64,000 bases of DNA from Eucommia ulmoides (GCA_016647705.1 CM028325.1:28810474-28874473), one strand, 5' to 3'; positions 1 to 11,900 are shown, counted from the first letter of the stretch. Program-made: numbers and translations. The notes: generated from the letters alone by a model not told the origin.

Positions 1-74
1 GGTTTTTTTATTGGTTTATCGTATCGAGAGTTTTTAACAAACAAGGTAGATTCAAACTAAATTTTAACATTTAA

Positions 75-658
75 GGCAGTGTTTGGTTGTGTGAAATTTT
101 AGGCCCCGTTTGGTAAATAGTTTGTTTTTTAGCCAAAAAAATAAATATAATCTATCTAAAAGTAGTTTATGTTCTGCACTTAAAAAATTAAAAATAAAAA
201 GTAAAAAATAGTTGTTTTTCATTTCTCGATTTTATATTATAAGAGATGGATGGATTTTGATGGAATAGAACCTTTTCAACTTTCGAAATCAGAAGAGGAG
301 ACCCATAGAATTTGAATATTTTTTTTTATATACTTGTAATATTTTATTAAATTAAAATGTCATTTAAAAAAAATTGATATAGTAATTTGAACAAAGATTG
401 TTTTTTTTTTAATATGATATTAATAAAAATAATTTAAAACTGAAAATATTAACAAGATTTTTTATTTAATTATTTTTTTTTTTGATTTAGAAATTATATA
501 TATTGATTGTTTTTTTCTTTTTAAAGTATTTCATTGCCAAATTAACTTTCTCGATTCTAAAAACTACTTGAATGATGCCTTAGCTTATGGAATTGAAACG
601 ATGTGTTTATTTCTAATTCCAATTTCAAAACTTCAATTCGGTACTCTCAAACACTACC
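75..658. mobile_element. Tourist-like MITE (outer of a nested pair)
   Basis: The left end GGCAGTGTTTGG and the reverse complement of the right end, GGTAGTGTTTGA, form imperfect terminal inverted repeats. They are flanked by TAA at 72-74 and 659-661. A 3-bp TWA duplication with GG-starting ends is the signature of PIF/Harbinger (Tourist) MITEs. It encodes nothing. It lies in the intron upstream of the first visible DUF707 exon and is split by a second MITE at 102-579. Confidence 0.55.
102..579. mobile_element. Tourist-like MITE nested in the 75-658 element
   Basis: The left end begins GGCCCCGTTTGGTAAATAG and the right end, reverse complemented, begins GGCATCATTCAAGTAG. Flanking TTA is found at 99-101 and 580-582. 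The interior is A/T-rich and non-coding. The ends diverge more than in the other Tourist-like copies here, so the call rests mainly on the duplication and the first bases. Confidence 0.45.
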
Positions 659-716
659 TAATGTTTCCTTGTAATGATATTTGACAAATTTGGTAAGATT
701 TTTTTTGTTCTACCAG

Positions 717-3194
717 TTTCAAATGACTGATTTCAACACAGTATCATCCAAGGAATACATCTTCAACCAATCTACAACAAATATAACTAAGGTAAGAAGA
801 ACATAGTAATTGGGTCATAATTTTAGTTAACATTAACTACGATATCAAATAATTTTTTTATATTTTGTTAATGTTAACAGAAAGACTAAAAATTAATTCA
901 AAAAGACTAAATAAATAAAGAGAGAAAAAATGGAGGATAAAAATTTTAATTGACTAGTTTCATTCTACTGTTTTCCAAAAAAAAATCTTGTAGATATATG
1001 TGCCGACAAATCCACGTGGCACTGAACGATTGGCCCCCGGTATTCTTGAGCCTTACTCAGACCTCTCTCTCCATGACATCCTGAAAAATACAAGTGAGGT
1101 ACAAATTATCATATGTTTCATTTTCTTATCGTGGATGTTCTCATTTGCAACAAAATAAATATTGAAAATGAACTTAATTCTTGTTTATTAGGATCAGGAG
1201 ACGAGTCCAAAATATCTCCTAGTTTTGACCGTTGGATCACATCAAAAGTACTTCATCGATAATTTGCTTAGAAAGGTCTGTAACATTTTTTTAACTTCCT
1301 AATTTATAATTATTAAGTCGGATTGGTTTGTATTTTGCAAGTGTAAACAAATTCTTCCATTCAGTTTCACCAATTTGGAGTTTCGAAATTGAAATTAGAA
1401 ATGAAAGCATGTAAAAAAAAATGTAAAAAATTACACACATATATAAAAAATGTAAAAATTACACGCATAGATATATATATAGGCTCTGTGTACTTTGCAC
1501 CCTTGATGTTTCAGAGAAATTTCACTTTAGCTCCTGTACTTTCAATTTGAACACATTAAACTTTGAAATATTTAAATCGTGTCAAGTTAGTTCTTCCGTC
1601 GTCTTATATGAAGAAATTCACTCATGTGGAGTGATTTCAAATTTTACACATGGCTGATTTCCGTCATAAAAATTGATGGAATGGTTGTTTGGGTTTATGA
1701 TTTAGATACTTTAGGGTTTAATGTGCTCAAATTGAAAGTACAGGGGCAAATATAAAATTCTCCAAAACCTAAGGGGTGTAAAGTTCGAAAGCCTCTCTTT
1801 GTATATTTTTGAATTTTACATGCATTTCTAATCCGAATTTTGAAAATCATATTCAATGAAACCAAACGCTATACAAGAGTTTCACGATATGGTTTTATTT
1901 TATTTATTTATTTTGGAAATGAAATTGCTTATAAAGACAAGAACAAAAAAATTATTTTCAAACTGCAAACAAAACAGACCTTATTGTCTTATTAGCGTCT
2001 AGCGGTTAATTGTCTTCTATTTTTTGTATTTTTGTTGTCTAGTTCTCTGAAAACTTCAAAATCGTCTTGTTTCATTACGATGGAAAGGCAAGCGAATGGG
2101 ACGTGTTTGAATGGTCGAAGAGAGCAATTCATATCAGTGCAAGAAAACAAACAAAATGGTAAAAAAAAAAAAAAATCGTTTTAAAATATTTTAAATTTCT
2201 ATTGAATCTTAAAATTGTAGACACCTGAATTACAGGTGGTACGCCAAACGCTTCCTCCATCCAGCAATTGTAGCTCCATACGAATACATATTCATATGGG
2301 ATGAAGATCTTGGAGTTGAGAATTTCGACGGAGAAGAGTAAGAAAAATTAATAGTGCATGCTTATTCATTAGGGTTCCCTTCGGGTAAGGAATTTGAGCG
2401 AAGGATTTCAAAATCATTTTTTGACAAATATCTTATTTGGGTATTGAGTCAGAAGAATTTATAAAATCCCTTCAAGTGTCAAATAGTGGTGAAAGAGAGG
2501 ATTTGTAAATCCTTTCAAAATAGGTGTCATTTTAGAAATCCTTTCAAGGAGGGATTTCAGATCTGGCCACTGTCGCCTCCCACTGTTGCCCCCACCGGCC
2601 ACTGCCGATCACCGGCCATTGTCCCCGGCCATTGCTGACCGACCACCCCCTGGCGACCATTGTTGGCCACCATCGCCGCTGTCGCCGACCATTGCCGTTC
2701 GATCATCGTCGCCAGCCACCGTCATCTGACCACCGTCGCCATCCACCACCAGCCGCCCCCGTCGTGCCCCACAATTGTGATGGTGGTTATCCAAATAAGA
2801 AAATTATAAAATCACAAGATCAAATTCTTCACCTAAAATAGTTATCCAAATAAGGGATTGTTAAATGATAGGATTTTAAAAGACAAAATCAGTGAAAAGT
2901 ATTTTTTTTTTTTAAATCTAATTGGTGAAAAGTCCTTTTATATTATTATATTTTGATTTAGTCCTTTAAATTAGATTCCACTTGTATTTTAGTCCTGCAT
3001 TGTAGGAATTATAAGGATATTGCAGGGATCGTAAGGAGCCTTTTAGTAAGTGTATTCGATTTTTATAGTAAATTCTATTATATGTAACTAATGTTAGTTA
3101 CAATTTCATAATTGTTACTTTTCGCACATATTTGGACATTTTTAGTTACATGTATTTATATAATATTAGTTATATATTATAATTATATATATTC

Positions 3195-3249
<55 letters not shown>

Positions 3250-6200
3250 TAATATATAACTAATATTATATAAATACATGTAACTAAAAATATCCAAATA
3301 TTAAAATTTTTAATTACAAATCAGAGACATGAAACTAAAACAATATTAAACTTTTTAATTACAAATCAAAGACATGAAACTAAAAAGTTACATATTATTG
3401 AAATATATAATTGAAAAATATCAAATTTTTTAATTATATATCAGAGATAAAATTACATATTATTGAAATATGTAACTGAAAAAATAAAATAAATAAATAA
3501 ATATATTAGTTACCTGTAACTAATACAGTAATTTTACCGCATGTAGGACTTTTGACCAATTAGAGCTTAAATAGAAGATCTCTCACCGATTATCCCATTT
3601 TAAAATCGAGGATTTTAAAATTCCATTATTTTATAAATCCTCTGAATTTGTCAAATCTCTTATCCAAGCACAACCTAAAAGATCCAGAAAATTGATCAAG
3701 GGGGAGTTACCAGATATTTAAATAAATCATAGGGAGTTTATATATCATAAGAATTTTAATTGATTTTTTCCTAAAAATATAGGGATAAAAATATAAATTT
3801 CTAAAAGTTGAGGGGCACTAAAATAAGGCAAGATGGTTTTGTTGTCATGGGACAGATACATAAAACTTGTAAAGAAATATGATCTGGAGATATCACAACC
3901 AGCAGCAACATCAAAGCAACACTTGACATGGAATATGACAAGGAAGAGAGAGAATGTTGAAGTCCACAAGTGAGTCCTATATCTATGTACATATATTGTT
4001 GAATCCCACATTGATTTTATGCCCTCAATATATGTTCTTAATAGTTTGTCAAAAAGCTCATCTTGCACGTGAGAGAGTGTGTTGAATCTCACATCGATAT
4101 TAGGCTTTTCCCTGATATATCCGTTCATAGTGCTTTGTCAAAACTCCACTCTGCGCATAAGGGAGCGTCATGAATCCCACATCGATATTGGACCCTTTCC
4201 CTGATATTTGTTCGCAATGATTTGTCAAAGTTCACCTACGTGCGTAAGGGGGTATATTGAATACCACATCACTTGTGTTATCTGATCTGAGCTATATATA
4301 AAAGTTAGGACAATACTTATCTTACGAGACATCTTTTGAGATTGAGGTAGGCCCATTGGATTTTCTACATATATAAAGGGAGAGTAGTAAATAATTATCT
4401 TGGAGTCCTTTTGGTAATTTTTCAATTCGCAAACTGTACTCCTTTTGAATTAGGCAAATTATTAATTGCTATAATTTAGTATTCAGTTCTAAAAATCCGA
4501 CACACTTAAAATAGTTAATTGATCATTTTAATTCTAATTTCGTACGTTATTTTGTTGTGTAATTGAAATAAAATTATATATATATATATATATATATATG
4601 GAGATCAAGAAAAATCATTGATTCTTGCAGGGAAGCAAGGGAAGAAGGGCATCCTTCCTGCCTACATTGGCCACCTTGTGGAGGGTAATGACCATATCAC
4701 TACATTTTTTAGTCCATTTGGTATTTTTTTAAATAAAATAATAAAGTTTAATTCGGAAAAAAATACTTTTATTTAAAAATAAAAGTAAAAATTTGAAAAC
4801 ATATCTGATTGTATAAAGAAAATATCTTAGTATTATCTCCCTAAATAATCTCTTGATCCATAACCCAAAAAAAAATAATGAATTTCTTATTTTAGTCTTC
4901 TATTTTAAAAAATAAAAATAAAAATTTATCATATTTACAAAAAATTTATTTTTTAATTCTTATCAACTTATTTTTTAATCTTTACGTCAATTATGATAAC
5001 AAATACAAATTCAACATCAGTTAATATCAACTAAATAGATTCAATACAATTGATATTAACTAGAGAACTAAGAAATGAAGAGAAAATCAATGTGGACAAA
5101 ATATTACAATTGACTTATTTGAAGGATATTAAAAGTTCATAGACAATTGAAAAAAAATGGATGAAGAGATCTTAATTTATCAATTTCTTATAATATAAAA
5201 ACCGAAAAAAACAAAAAGCAACTATTTTTTTTGTATTTCAAATATTTTTTATTTCTAGAAATATTTTTATTAAGTGTAAAATGAATGCAACTTTTAGAAT
5301 TGAGTAAAAAATAGTTAAAAAAAAACCCGCTACCAAACAGAACACAAGTAAAAACACTACAATAATCTTTGTGTAGGTTTATTGAAATAATGGCTCCAGT
5401 GTTCTCAAGAAATTCATGGCCCTGTGTTTGGAGCATCATTCAGGTAAAACCATTGCATTCATAAAACTTCTTAAGACATATCTCAACTTAATGCCTATGT
5501 TCAAAGTACATAATGATCTGGTTCATGGGTGGGGTCTTGACTTTGCTTTCTGGAGATGTGTGGAGGTAAATAATACCTATTGGGTTTTCTTTTAAAGGCG
5601 TTGTCTAAGGTCATTTTGATAACCACTTAAATTTTAAGTGTTGAAAATTTTAAATGTTGAATTTTAAATATTGGAATTTTAAGTGTTGAAAATATCAGAA
5701 ATTTATTTGATAAAATTAAAATTTAAGTGCTGATTACAGTAAAAAATAATATCTTAAATAGAACTCAAACTGTTAATGGGCTAATTTAAGTGCTTTAATT
5801 CTCACAATCAAACATTAAAATATGACAATTAACTAATTGCAAATTGAAGGACAACCAAACAGACCCCAAAGTATATTCTATATAACGCTGAAAATTTGCA
5901 TGCCTATGTTCTTGCAGACACCACATGAGATGATAGGTGTTGTGGATGCACAATGGATAGAGCATATGGTCCTGCCCTCACTAGGAGAACAGGTAAGCAA
6001 AAGAATTAAGTATACTTTGCAGGCTTATGGTTACACCGAATTATGCTTTGCACCCTTATGTTATTTTTGTCAGCAATTACACTTTTGTGATTAGACCGAA
6101 TTGTACGGGCACTTTATTGTTGTTATGTCACACGTCGGTTCAATATGATTTTCCAAACTATATCGGTTGACGGGTCAAGTGTGTCTATTATCACATGATT

Positions 6201-7064
6201 TGATCCCCTGGCCCATATTATCGTGATATATATATACCAGTGTCTATAGAATACACAATGTGTATCAGCATTATTTATTTTTTAATATAATGATATTGAT
6301 TTTATTTTTTTACGGTAAGACAAAACGAGAAAGGGAAACATGCAGAGGTAGTCATTGTTGCATCAAAAATAACTATCATCCCTTTTTGTGGCTTTGTATA
6401 TAGTATGGATGTCTCGGTAGAAGAATAAATTAATGATTATATGTTTTTACGCAGGGTGAATCAACTGATGGGAAGGCACCATGGAAAGGAGTAAGAATTT
6501 TTACAGCATTTCATATATATACATGTTATATGGGTTTATATGTAAGGTGATCTTAGACCTCTCTTAACTTCAGAAGATAGTTAATGAGGTGAAATTTTCT
6601 CTCATATTTATAACGTGACCATCAGCTCTTCCACATCTGATGTGAGATAAACCTAACAATCACTCTCCCCCATCAGACATTTGATCAGCTAACTTTTGAC
6701 AAATCTCTCCCTTTGTGACTATTGGACCAGTGTTGTTATAATTTGGGTTCTGATACCAGTTTAGGGTGGTCTTGGGTCTCTCTCTCAACACCAAAAGGTA
6801 GCTCGTGAAGTGAGGCTTTCCCTAACACTTGTAACCTGACCACCAACTCCTTCCAATCTAATGTGGAATAAACCAACAGCTTATATAGTTTCTATTGCCT
6901 AGGATTTCATATGAAAAACATAACAATTACCATATGTAAACTACAGTTTCTTCCTTCATCTTAATTGTAATTCATGTTTTTAGGTTAGGGAGAGATGTAT
7001 TGCTGAATGGATAGAGTTTCGAAAGAGAATGAGAGAAGCAGAAGAGAAGCAACTTCATCATTAA
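717..7064 (+). CDS. DUF707 family protein, 3' twelve exons (possibly damaged at intron 8)
   Basis: This is a plant-specific DUF707 protein, often annotated as lysine-ketoglutarate reductase trans-splicing related; its biochemical function is not established. Exons: 717-791, 994-1098, 1192-1275, 2043-2158, 2236-2337, 3856-3969, 4631-4684, 5377-5443, about 5507-5565, 5918-5992, 6455-6490 and 6984-7064 (stop TAA). Together they encode about 320 residues. The family runs to roughly 370-400, so the N-terminal membrane-anchor exon should lie upstream of base 1. Family hallmarks: VLFHYDG in exon 4, the WW pair and KRFLHP in exons 4-5, IFIWDEDLGVENF in exon 5, IMAPVFSR in exon 8, NDLVHGWGLD in exon 9, GVVDAQW in exon 10. 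All junctions are GT-AG and in phase except intron 8. That intron is only about 63 nt, and its AG at 5505-5506 leaves exon 9 two bases out of frame. The gene may therefore be broken or use an unseen splice site. The introns carry several transposons. Confidence 0.85.
1481..1796. mobile_element. Foldback MITE with ~100-bp inverted repeats
   Basis: The left arm (1481-1580) and the reverse complement of the right arm (1700-1794) share CCTGTACTTTCAATTTGA and the following CACATTAAA almost base for base. They end near AGGCT/AGCCT. There is no coding sequence. Long terminal inverted repeats without a transposase resemble Mutator-like foldback MITEs, but I could not fix a 9-bp target duplication. 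It sits in the DUF707 intron between exons 3 and 4. Confidence 0.5.
2372..3675. mobile_element. Probable non-autonomous TIR element in DUF707 intron 5
   Basis: Near the left end GGGTTCCCTTCGGGTAAGG matches the reverse complement of the right end, GGTTGTGCTTGGATAAGAG, with several mismatches. Both are followed by a shared ATTTG-rich stretch. The flanking triplets are TTA and TAA, not an exact duplication. The interior has a GC-rich segment at 2565-2775 (degenerate GGCCACTGCCG-type repeats) that reads through short frames on both strands only because of its composition. It also has a large palindrome at 3129-3300. No transposase is seen. Confidence 0.35.
3129..3300. repeat. Large palindrome: two 60-bp arms around an (AT)n core
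   Basis: Bases 3129-3188 are the reverse complement of 3241-3300 with about one mismatch (TTTGGACATT versus TTTGGATATT). The arms contain TTTTTAGTTACATGTATT and its complement. About 52 bp of alternating AT lie between the arms. As RNA or single-stranded DNA it would fold into one very long hairpin. Confidence 0.8.
3998..4275. repeat. Tandem repeat, unit ~83-88 bp, just over three units
   Basis: The motif GAATCCCACATCGATATT, or a close variant, recurs starting at about 4001, 4084, 4172 and 4259. Between copies the spacer conserves CCCTGATAT, a TTTGTCAAA box and a CGTAAGGG-like stretch. The array starts about 30 bp after the splice donor of DUF707 exon 6. It is non-coding. Confidence 0.7.
4573..4600. 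repeat. (AT)n microsatellite
   Basis: An uninterrupted AT dinucleotide run just upstream of DUF707 exon 7. Confidence 0.85.
6541..6878 (-). mobile_element. TRIM (miniature LTR retrotransposon) in DUF707 intron 11
   Basis: Two related ~118-bp direct repeats (6541-6658 and about 6760-6878) both contain TGAGGTGA/TGAGGC-like, GTAACCTGACCA-like and AAACC(T/A)A(A)CA-ending blocks. Between them, next to the left repeat, is CACTCTCCCCCAT, whose complement is a polypurine tract. Next to the right repeat is TTCTGATACCA, the complement of the initiator-tRNA-Met primer site TGGTATCAGAA. PBS plus PPT plus short LTRs and no coding space define a TRIM, read on the minus strand. Target duplication not resolved. 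Confidence 0.75.
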
Positions 7065-7308
7065 TGGCGGTTTATGGAAGTGCTGCAACTAACTGCAGAC
7101 ACTGTCCTGTCTTCAAGGGCCCTTATTAGCCAAATATACGACAATCTATATCTGCCACAAAGGAAGATGGAGTAATGAAAAAAAATGGTTTTATAGTTTC
7201 CACTCATTCTAAAATTGTTTTCAGACAATGTCGAAATCTCCTAGAGCTCTTCTTAATAATCGATGATTTGATTTGTATATTTATCTATTTAGCTATGATT
7301 TAATTAAG

Positions 7309-8572
7309 GTTTAATTGTCTTTTAAACCCTTATGGCTCGTTTGGTTAGACAGAATGGAATGAAGATGGAATGAAATGAAAGAAGTATTAGAATGAAATAG
7401 AATTGTCAATGGAATCACTATTCTATTAACTTGCTTGGTTGTTATAGAATGAGAGAGGGAATGAAATAATGAAATATAATAAAATTCTTATTATACCCTC
7501 GTAATAAATTTTTTATTATATTTCACTATTCCATTTATTCTCTCATTTTATTATATTTCACTATTTCATTCAATTTTCATTTTCTGTTCTCTAATTTTTG
7601 TTTCTATTCTCAATTTTAAATTTTTGTTCTCTAATTTCTATTTCTGTTCTCAATTTTCTGCTATCTAATTATCTGTTTACAATTTTTGTTTTCTAATTTT
7701 CTGTTTTTGTTCTCAATTTTCTATTATCTAATTTTTTGTTTCTGTTCTCAATTTTCAATTTCTGCTCTCAATTTTATGTTTTTGTTCTTAACTTTTTGTT
7801 CTCTAATTTCTGTTTAAGTTCTTTAATTTGTGTTTTTGTTATCAATTTTCTGTTTCTGTTATCTAATTTCTGGATTGGACTGGATCAACGATGATTTTCT
7901 TTTGTAATTTTAGTTTTGATTCCATTAGACTGGACTTGATTCTACTACATTTCAAATGAAATCTCATTCCTTTGGTTTTCATTTAAATGAAATCACAAAA
8001 GTGATTTCATTGGAGAACCAAATAACGGAATGGGAATCGAGGATGAAATGATGATTCCATTCTGCCCCGATTCTGTCCAACCAAACATGTCGTTATACTT
8101 TAGACTTGTTTCATTTTAATCCCATGTTTTAAAAACCTACACATCACCCCTCTACTATAGACTAAGGGAAAGAAACTAACATTTTACTTAAAACAAATAT
8201 AAACCGACTTAATTGCCTTTTATTTTTTAATTTATCTTCAATATTCAATAGTAATAAAAGGAAGAAAAATAAAAACTAACATTTTCTCTCTAATGCTCTC
8301 TTTCACTCTTTCTAATTTTTTTTTTTTTTTTTGGGTTTGTAACGACAAAGTAAAATTAAAATGAAGGTAGTTTTGTCTATTTTATATAAGCTTTTGATGG
8401 GATATTTTATTTCACCGATCTTTAAAATATGTTGCCGAGTTAAACAAAAAAAAAAAAATCGATTTTTTTATAAGTCGAATTGTAGAAGGGGATAAAGTAT
8501 AGGTTTTTAAAGTAGAGGGGAGAAAATGAAATAAATTCAAAGTAAAAGGGGGTGAAAAGGAATTAAATATCA
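7309..8572. mobile_element. Foldback element split by a Tourist-like MITE
   Basis: The left arm is TTTAATTGTCTTTTAAACCC at about 7310-7329, resuming after the MITE with ACTTTAGACTTGTTTCATTT. It matches the reverse complement of 8450-8570, which reads TTTAATTCCTTTTCACCCCC and then ACTTTGAATTTATTTCATTT. A further shared block is CCCCTCTACT...AAAAACCTA. The 8200-8450 interior is AT-rich and non-coding. Ends and target duplication are not precisely resolved. Confidence 0.45.
7333..8092. mobile_element. Tourist-like MITE (760 bp), copy A
   Basis: Left end TGGCTCGTTTGGTTAGACAG matches the reverse complement of the right end, CGACATGTTTGGTTGGACAG. TTA occurs at 7330-7332 and 8093-8095. The interior (about 7560-7870) is a degenerate array of CAATTTTCTGTTTCTGTTCT-like units. 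Non-coding. It belongs to the same family as the copy at 19533-20322. Confidence 0.75.
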
Positions 8573-8661
8573 GATTTCAACTGTTGAGAAAAATTAAGAG
8601 TACACGACTTTAATTTTACCACTCAAAGAAGAAATTCAATCAATATTGGAGACACAACAAA

Positions 8662-8665
<4 letters not shown>

Positions 8666-8732
<67 letters not shown>
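8666..8732. repeat. (AT)n microsatellite inside the copia 3' LTR
   Basis: About 33 uninterrupted AT units. The equivalent position in the other LTR (near 16030) has only about four units. Confidence 0.9.
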
Positions 8733-8734
<2 letters not shown>

Positions 8735-8782
8735 CTTTTAGTTTTCTTCACTTCTCAATACATTACAAGGCATGTGGACTTG

Positions 8783-8797
8783 AGTATTTATATATGA
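8783..8797 (-). promoter_or_regulatory. TATA box of the copia LTR
   Basis: The minus strand reads CATATATAAATACTC, a good plant TATA box in the U3 of the LTR. The partner LTR also keeps a TATATAAATACC-type box. Confidence 0.5.
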
Positions 8798-8982
8798 GGT
8801 ACAAATCACCAATTTAATTAAACTAATTAATTGATTACAAATAATAAAAACCTAATTAATTGTGTCCACACATGGTGTTTTGCACATTAGTGCCTTGTAT
8901 TTGGACTTGAACTTGATTATTTGTATTTGGACATTGGTGACTTATATTTGGACTTGTGATAGGTTGACATTGAATCTTAACA

Positions 8983-8993
8983 CTCCCCCTCAA
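8983..8993 (-). other. Copia polypurine tract
   Basis: The + strand CTCCCCCTC directly abuts the 3' LTR; read on minus it is GAGGGGGAG followed by the LTR's TG. This is the expected plus-strand priming site. Confidence 0.75.
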
Positions 8994-11900
8994 TGTCAGC
9001 TCCTACTCTTTGCACTATGCCAAACTGACAACAAAAAATTTCGAACTTGCCAGTGCTCAAACTTTTTGTGAACAAGTCCGCAACTTGATCATTCTTCTTG
9101 ATTTGTCTCATCTCAATTTTTTCTTGTAGAACCTTTTCTCTGATAAAATGATAGCGTACTTCAACATGCTTTGTTCTTGCATGAAAGACTGAATTCTCTA
9201 CCAAACGGATTGCCGACCGGCTGTTACAACGGAATGCATAATCTACTTGTTGATGTAGATCGTTCATCAGCTGTATCAACCATGTACTCTCTTGAGCTGC
9301 TATTGCTGCTGCTCGGTACTCAACTTTTGTGGTTGATAACGATACCGTCGACTGTCTTTTACTGCACCAAGATTTTTTTCCAAAATAAAGCTTGAAAATA
9401 TACCCAATTATTGATCTCTTGGTGTCATCATCTCCTGCATAATCTGCATCACAATAACCAACTAACTTACCATCTTCACATCTCTTGTACAAAAGACCAT
9501 AGTCAATTGTACTTTTCACATATCTCAATATTCATCACACTGCTTCCGAATGAGGCTTCTTCAGATTTTGCATGTATCGACTCATCACACCAAATTCTAG
9601 GTCGAGTCAAGTTTAAGTAGTTCAGACTACCTACCAATTGTTGATACATTATTCCATTTTCCAAGTCTCTGCCTTCATGTGCAAACATTTTTACATTTGG
9701 TTCCATCGTCGTCGAAATCGACTTGCATTTGAGCATCTTGACCTCTTCAACAAATATTTGGAATATTTTTGTTGACAGAGAAATATTCCTTCTCGTTTGC
9801 AATCAACCTCTAGACCAAGAAAATGCTTGAGTTGTCCAAGTTCTTTTATTTGGAAATGAACTGATAAATTCTCCTTCGTCCGACGAATTTCTACCTCATC
9901 ATCACCCGTTATGATTAAATCATCCACGTATACTAGCATGATAGCTAGCTTTTCTTTATTGTATTTGACAAACAAGTTGGAATCTACAAGTGTTACTGAA
10001 TAATCACTTTGTGTCAGAAATTCAGCAATCTTACCATACCACACTCTGGGTTCTTGTTTCAATTTGTAGAGTGTTTTTCCCAGCTTACGTACATATTTAG
10101 GATGATCTTGGCTCTGAAAGTCCATTGGTTGGATCATGTAGATCTCCTGATCAAGCTCTCCATGAAGAAAAACATTCTTCACATCCATCTGCCATAAATT
10201 CTAGTCTTTGTTGGCCGTAAGCGCAAGTAGGACTTGTACGGTTATAAGTTTTTCCACCGAACTAAACGTTTCATCATAGTCTAGTCTGTACTACTGAGAG
10301 AAACCATGAGCTACTAATCGATCCTTGTACCTATCGATTGACCCATCTAGATGACACTTTATCTTATAAACCCATTTATAGGATATGAGTTTCACATCTC
10401 TCGTCTTTGGCACCAGATCTAAGTCTGATTTTATTCAAGTACAATAATCTCTTATTTCATAGTTGTAATCCACTCAAAACTCTGTGATGTTTCTTCAAAC
10501 GTCTCATGTTTTATTATACTTGTTTCTTTAATGATGACTACATTGGCGTATTTAGGATTTAGTCTTCGTGTTCTTGTTGACCTTTGCAGTTGTGATTGTG
10601 GAGTCGATTCTTCCACTTCACGCGGACCACCTTCTTCGTCTGGTTGTTGATACATGCTAGTTTGTCAAGGTTTCTGAGTTACTCATTGTTCAACATCATC
10701 GCTACTTGGATCACTTGGTTCATCAGAACTTAGTTGGAGTTGAACAGTATGCTCCTCCATTTTCTGTTGTAGTTTATCTCCAAATTCTCTCGAGTTTGGC
10801 AACACCTCATTTTCTAGAGACCACCAAGAAGATGCTTTATCGAACACCACATCTCGCGAGGTGTAACATCTTTTACTCGTAGGATCGCAATATTTCTACC
10901 TCTTTCTCTGCCTGTCGTATCCCACAAAGATATATCTAACAACTTTCTTATCAAACTTGCTACGTAAATGATCAGGAACAAATACGTAGCATACACAACC
11001 AAATACTCGAAAGTAGCTAACTGAAGGTTTCATGTTCCACAATTTCTCAAAGGGTGAAGCAAACTCTAACCTCAGTTGAGTAAGTTTATTGATCACATGG
11101 GCTGTTATTCTCATAACTTCGGCCTAAAATCTTCTAGGTACATTCTTCACATGTAGCATACTCGGACAAATTTATGCAAGATGCCGGTTATTTCTCTCTA
11201 TTATATCGTTTTGTTGTGGTGTATTGGTACAAGTATACTGATGACGTATTTGAAATATCCATAAGTATTGAGAGAACTCGCTTGAGCAATATTCTCCCCT
11301 GTTGTTTGTGCGCAAGCAACGTATCTTTTTTCCCACTTTTCCTTCAACTATTTCTTTGAATTCTTTAAATTTTGAGAATGTGTCAGATTTTTCTTTCAAT
11401 AAAGAAAACCCACACATAGCTGGAGAAATAATTAATTAACGTCACTATGTACCAAATTCTGCTAATTAATGGTTGTTTCACGGGCTCGAACATATTAGAA
11501 TGAATTAACTCTAACGATACATTTGCTTTAAACTTTGAATCCTTATATGGAAATTGATGTGCTTTACCATATTGGAATCCTACGCAGACTGTGTCTGTTC
11601 TCATGTCAACCTAAGGAAATCTCTTACGTATCGATTTATTCACCATCACACTTAGCTTGGAAGAGCTAACGTGACCCAATCGCATGTGCCATAAATATGT
11701 TGTCTCGCTATTTATTGTCTTGTCTACATATGCAGACTCTACTAACATCATGTAGACTAACTCCAATCGTTGTCCCTCAATCACTAGCTTTTTTGAGATT
11801 TTCAGGTCACGATACACCTTCAAATCTTAAGGCTCGAACAAGATATAGTGATGACTATCGTCTTACCGATGTGAGCTATCAGTAACCTTGAGTTGTCGGC

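Larger units (their letters stand above)
8582..8982 (-). repeat. Copia 3' LTR
   Basis: TG...CA-bounded 401-bp repeat, matched by 13064-13088 plus 15971-16290. It contains a long (AT)n run at 8666-8732 that is only a few units long in the partner LTR. Confidence 0.9.

Noticed and set aside
2609..2841. Short ORFs on both strands rich in G, D, P and H
   Set aside because: Produced by degenerate GGCCACTGCCG repeats within an intronic element.
5610..5870. Possible MITE in DUF707 intron 9 (GGTCATTTTGATAACC left, AACCAAACAGACC right)
   Set aside because: Ends are only loosely complementary and no target duplication fits, so it was not annotated.
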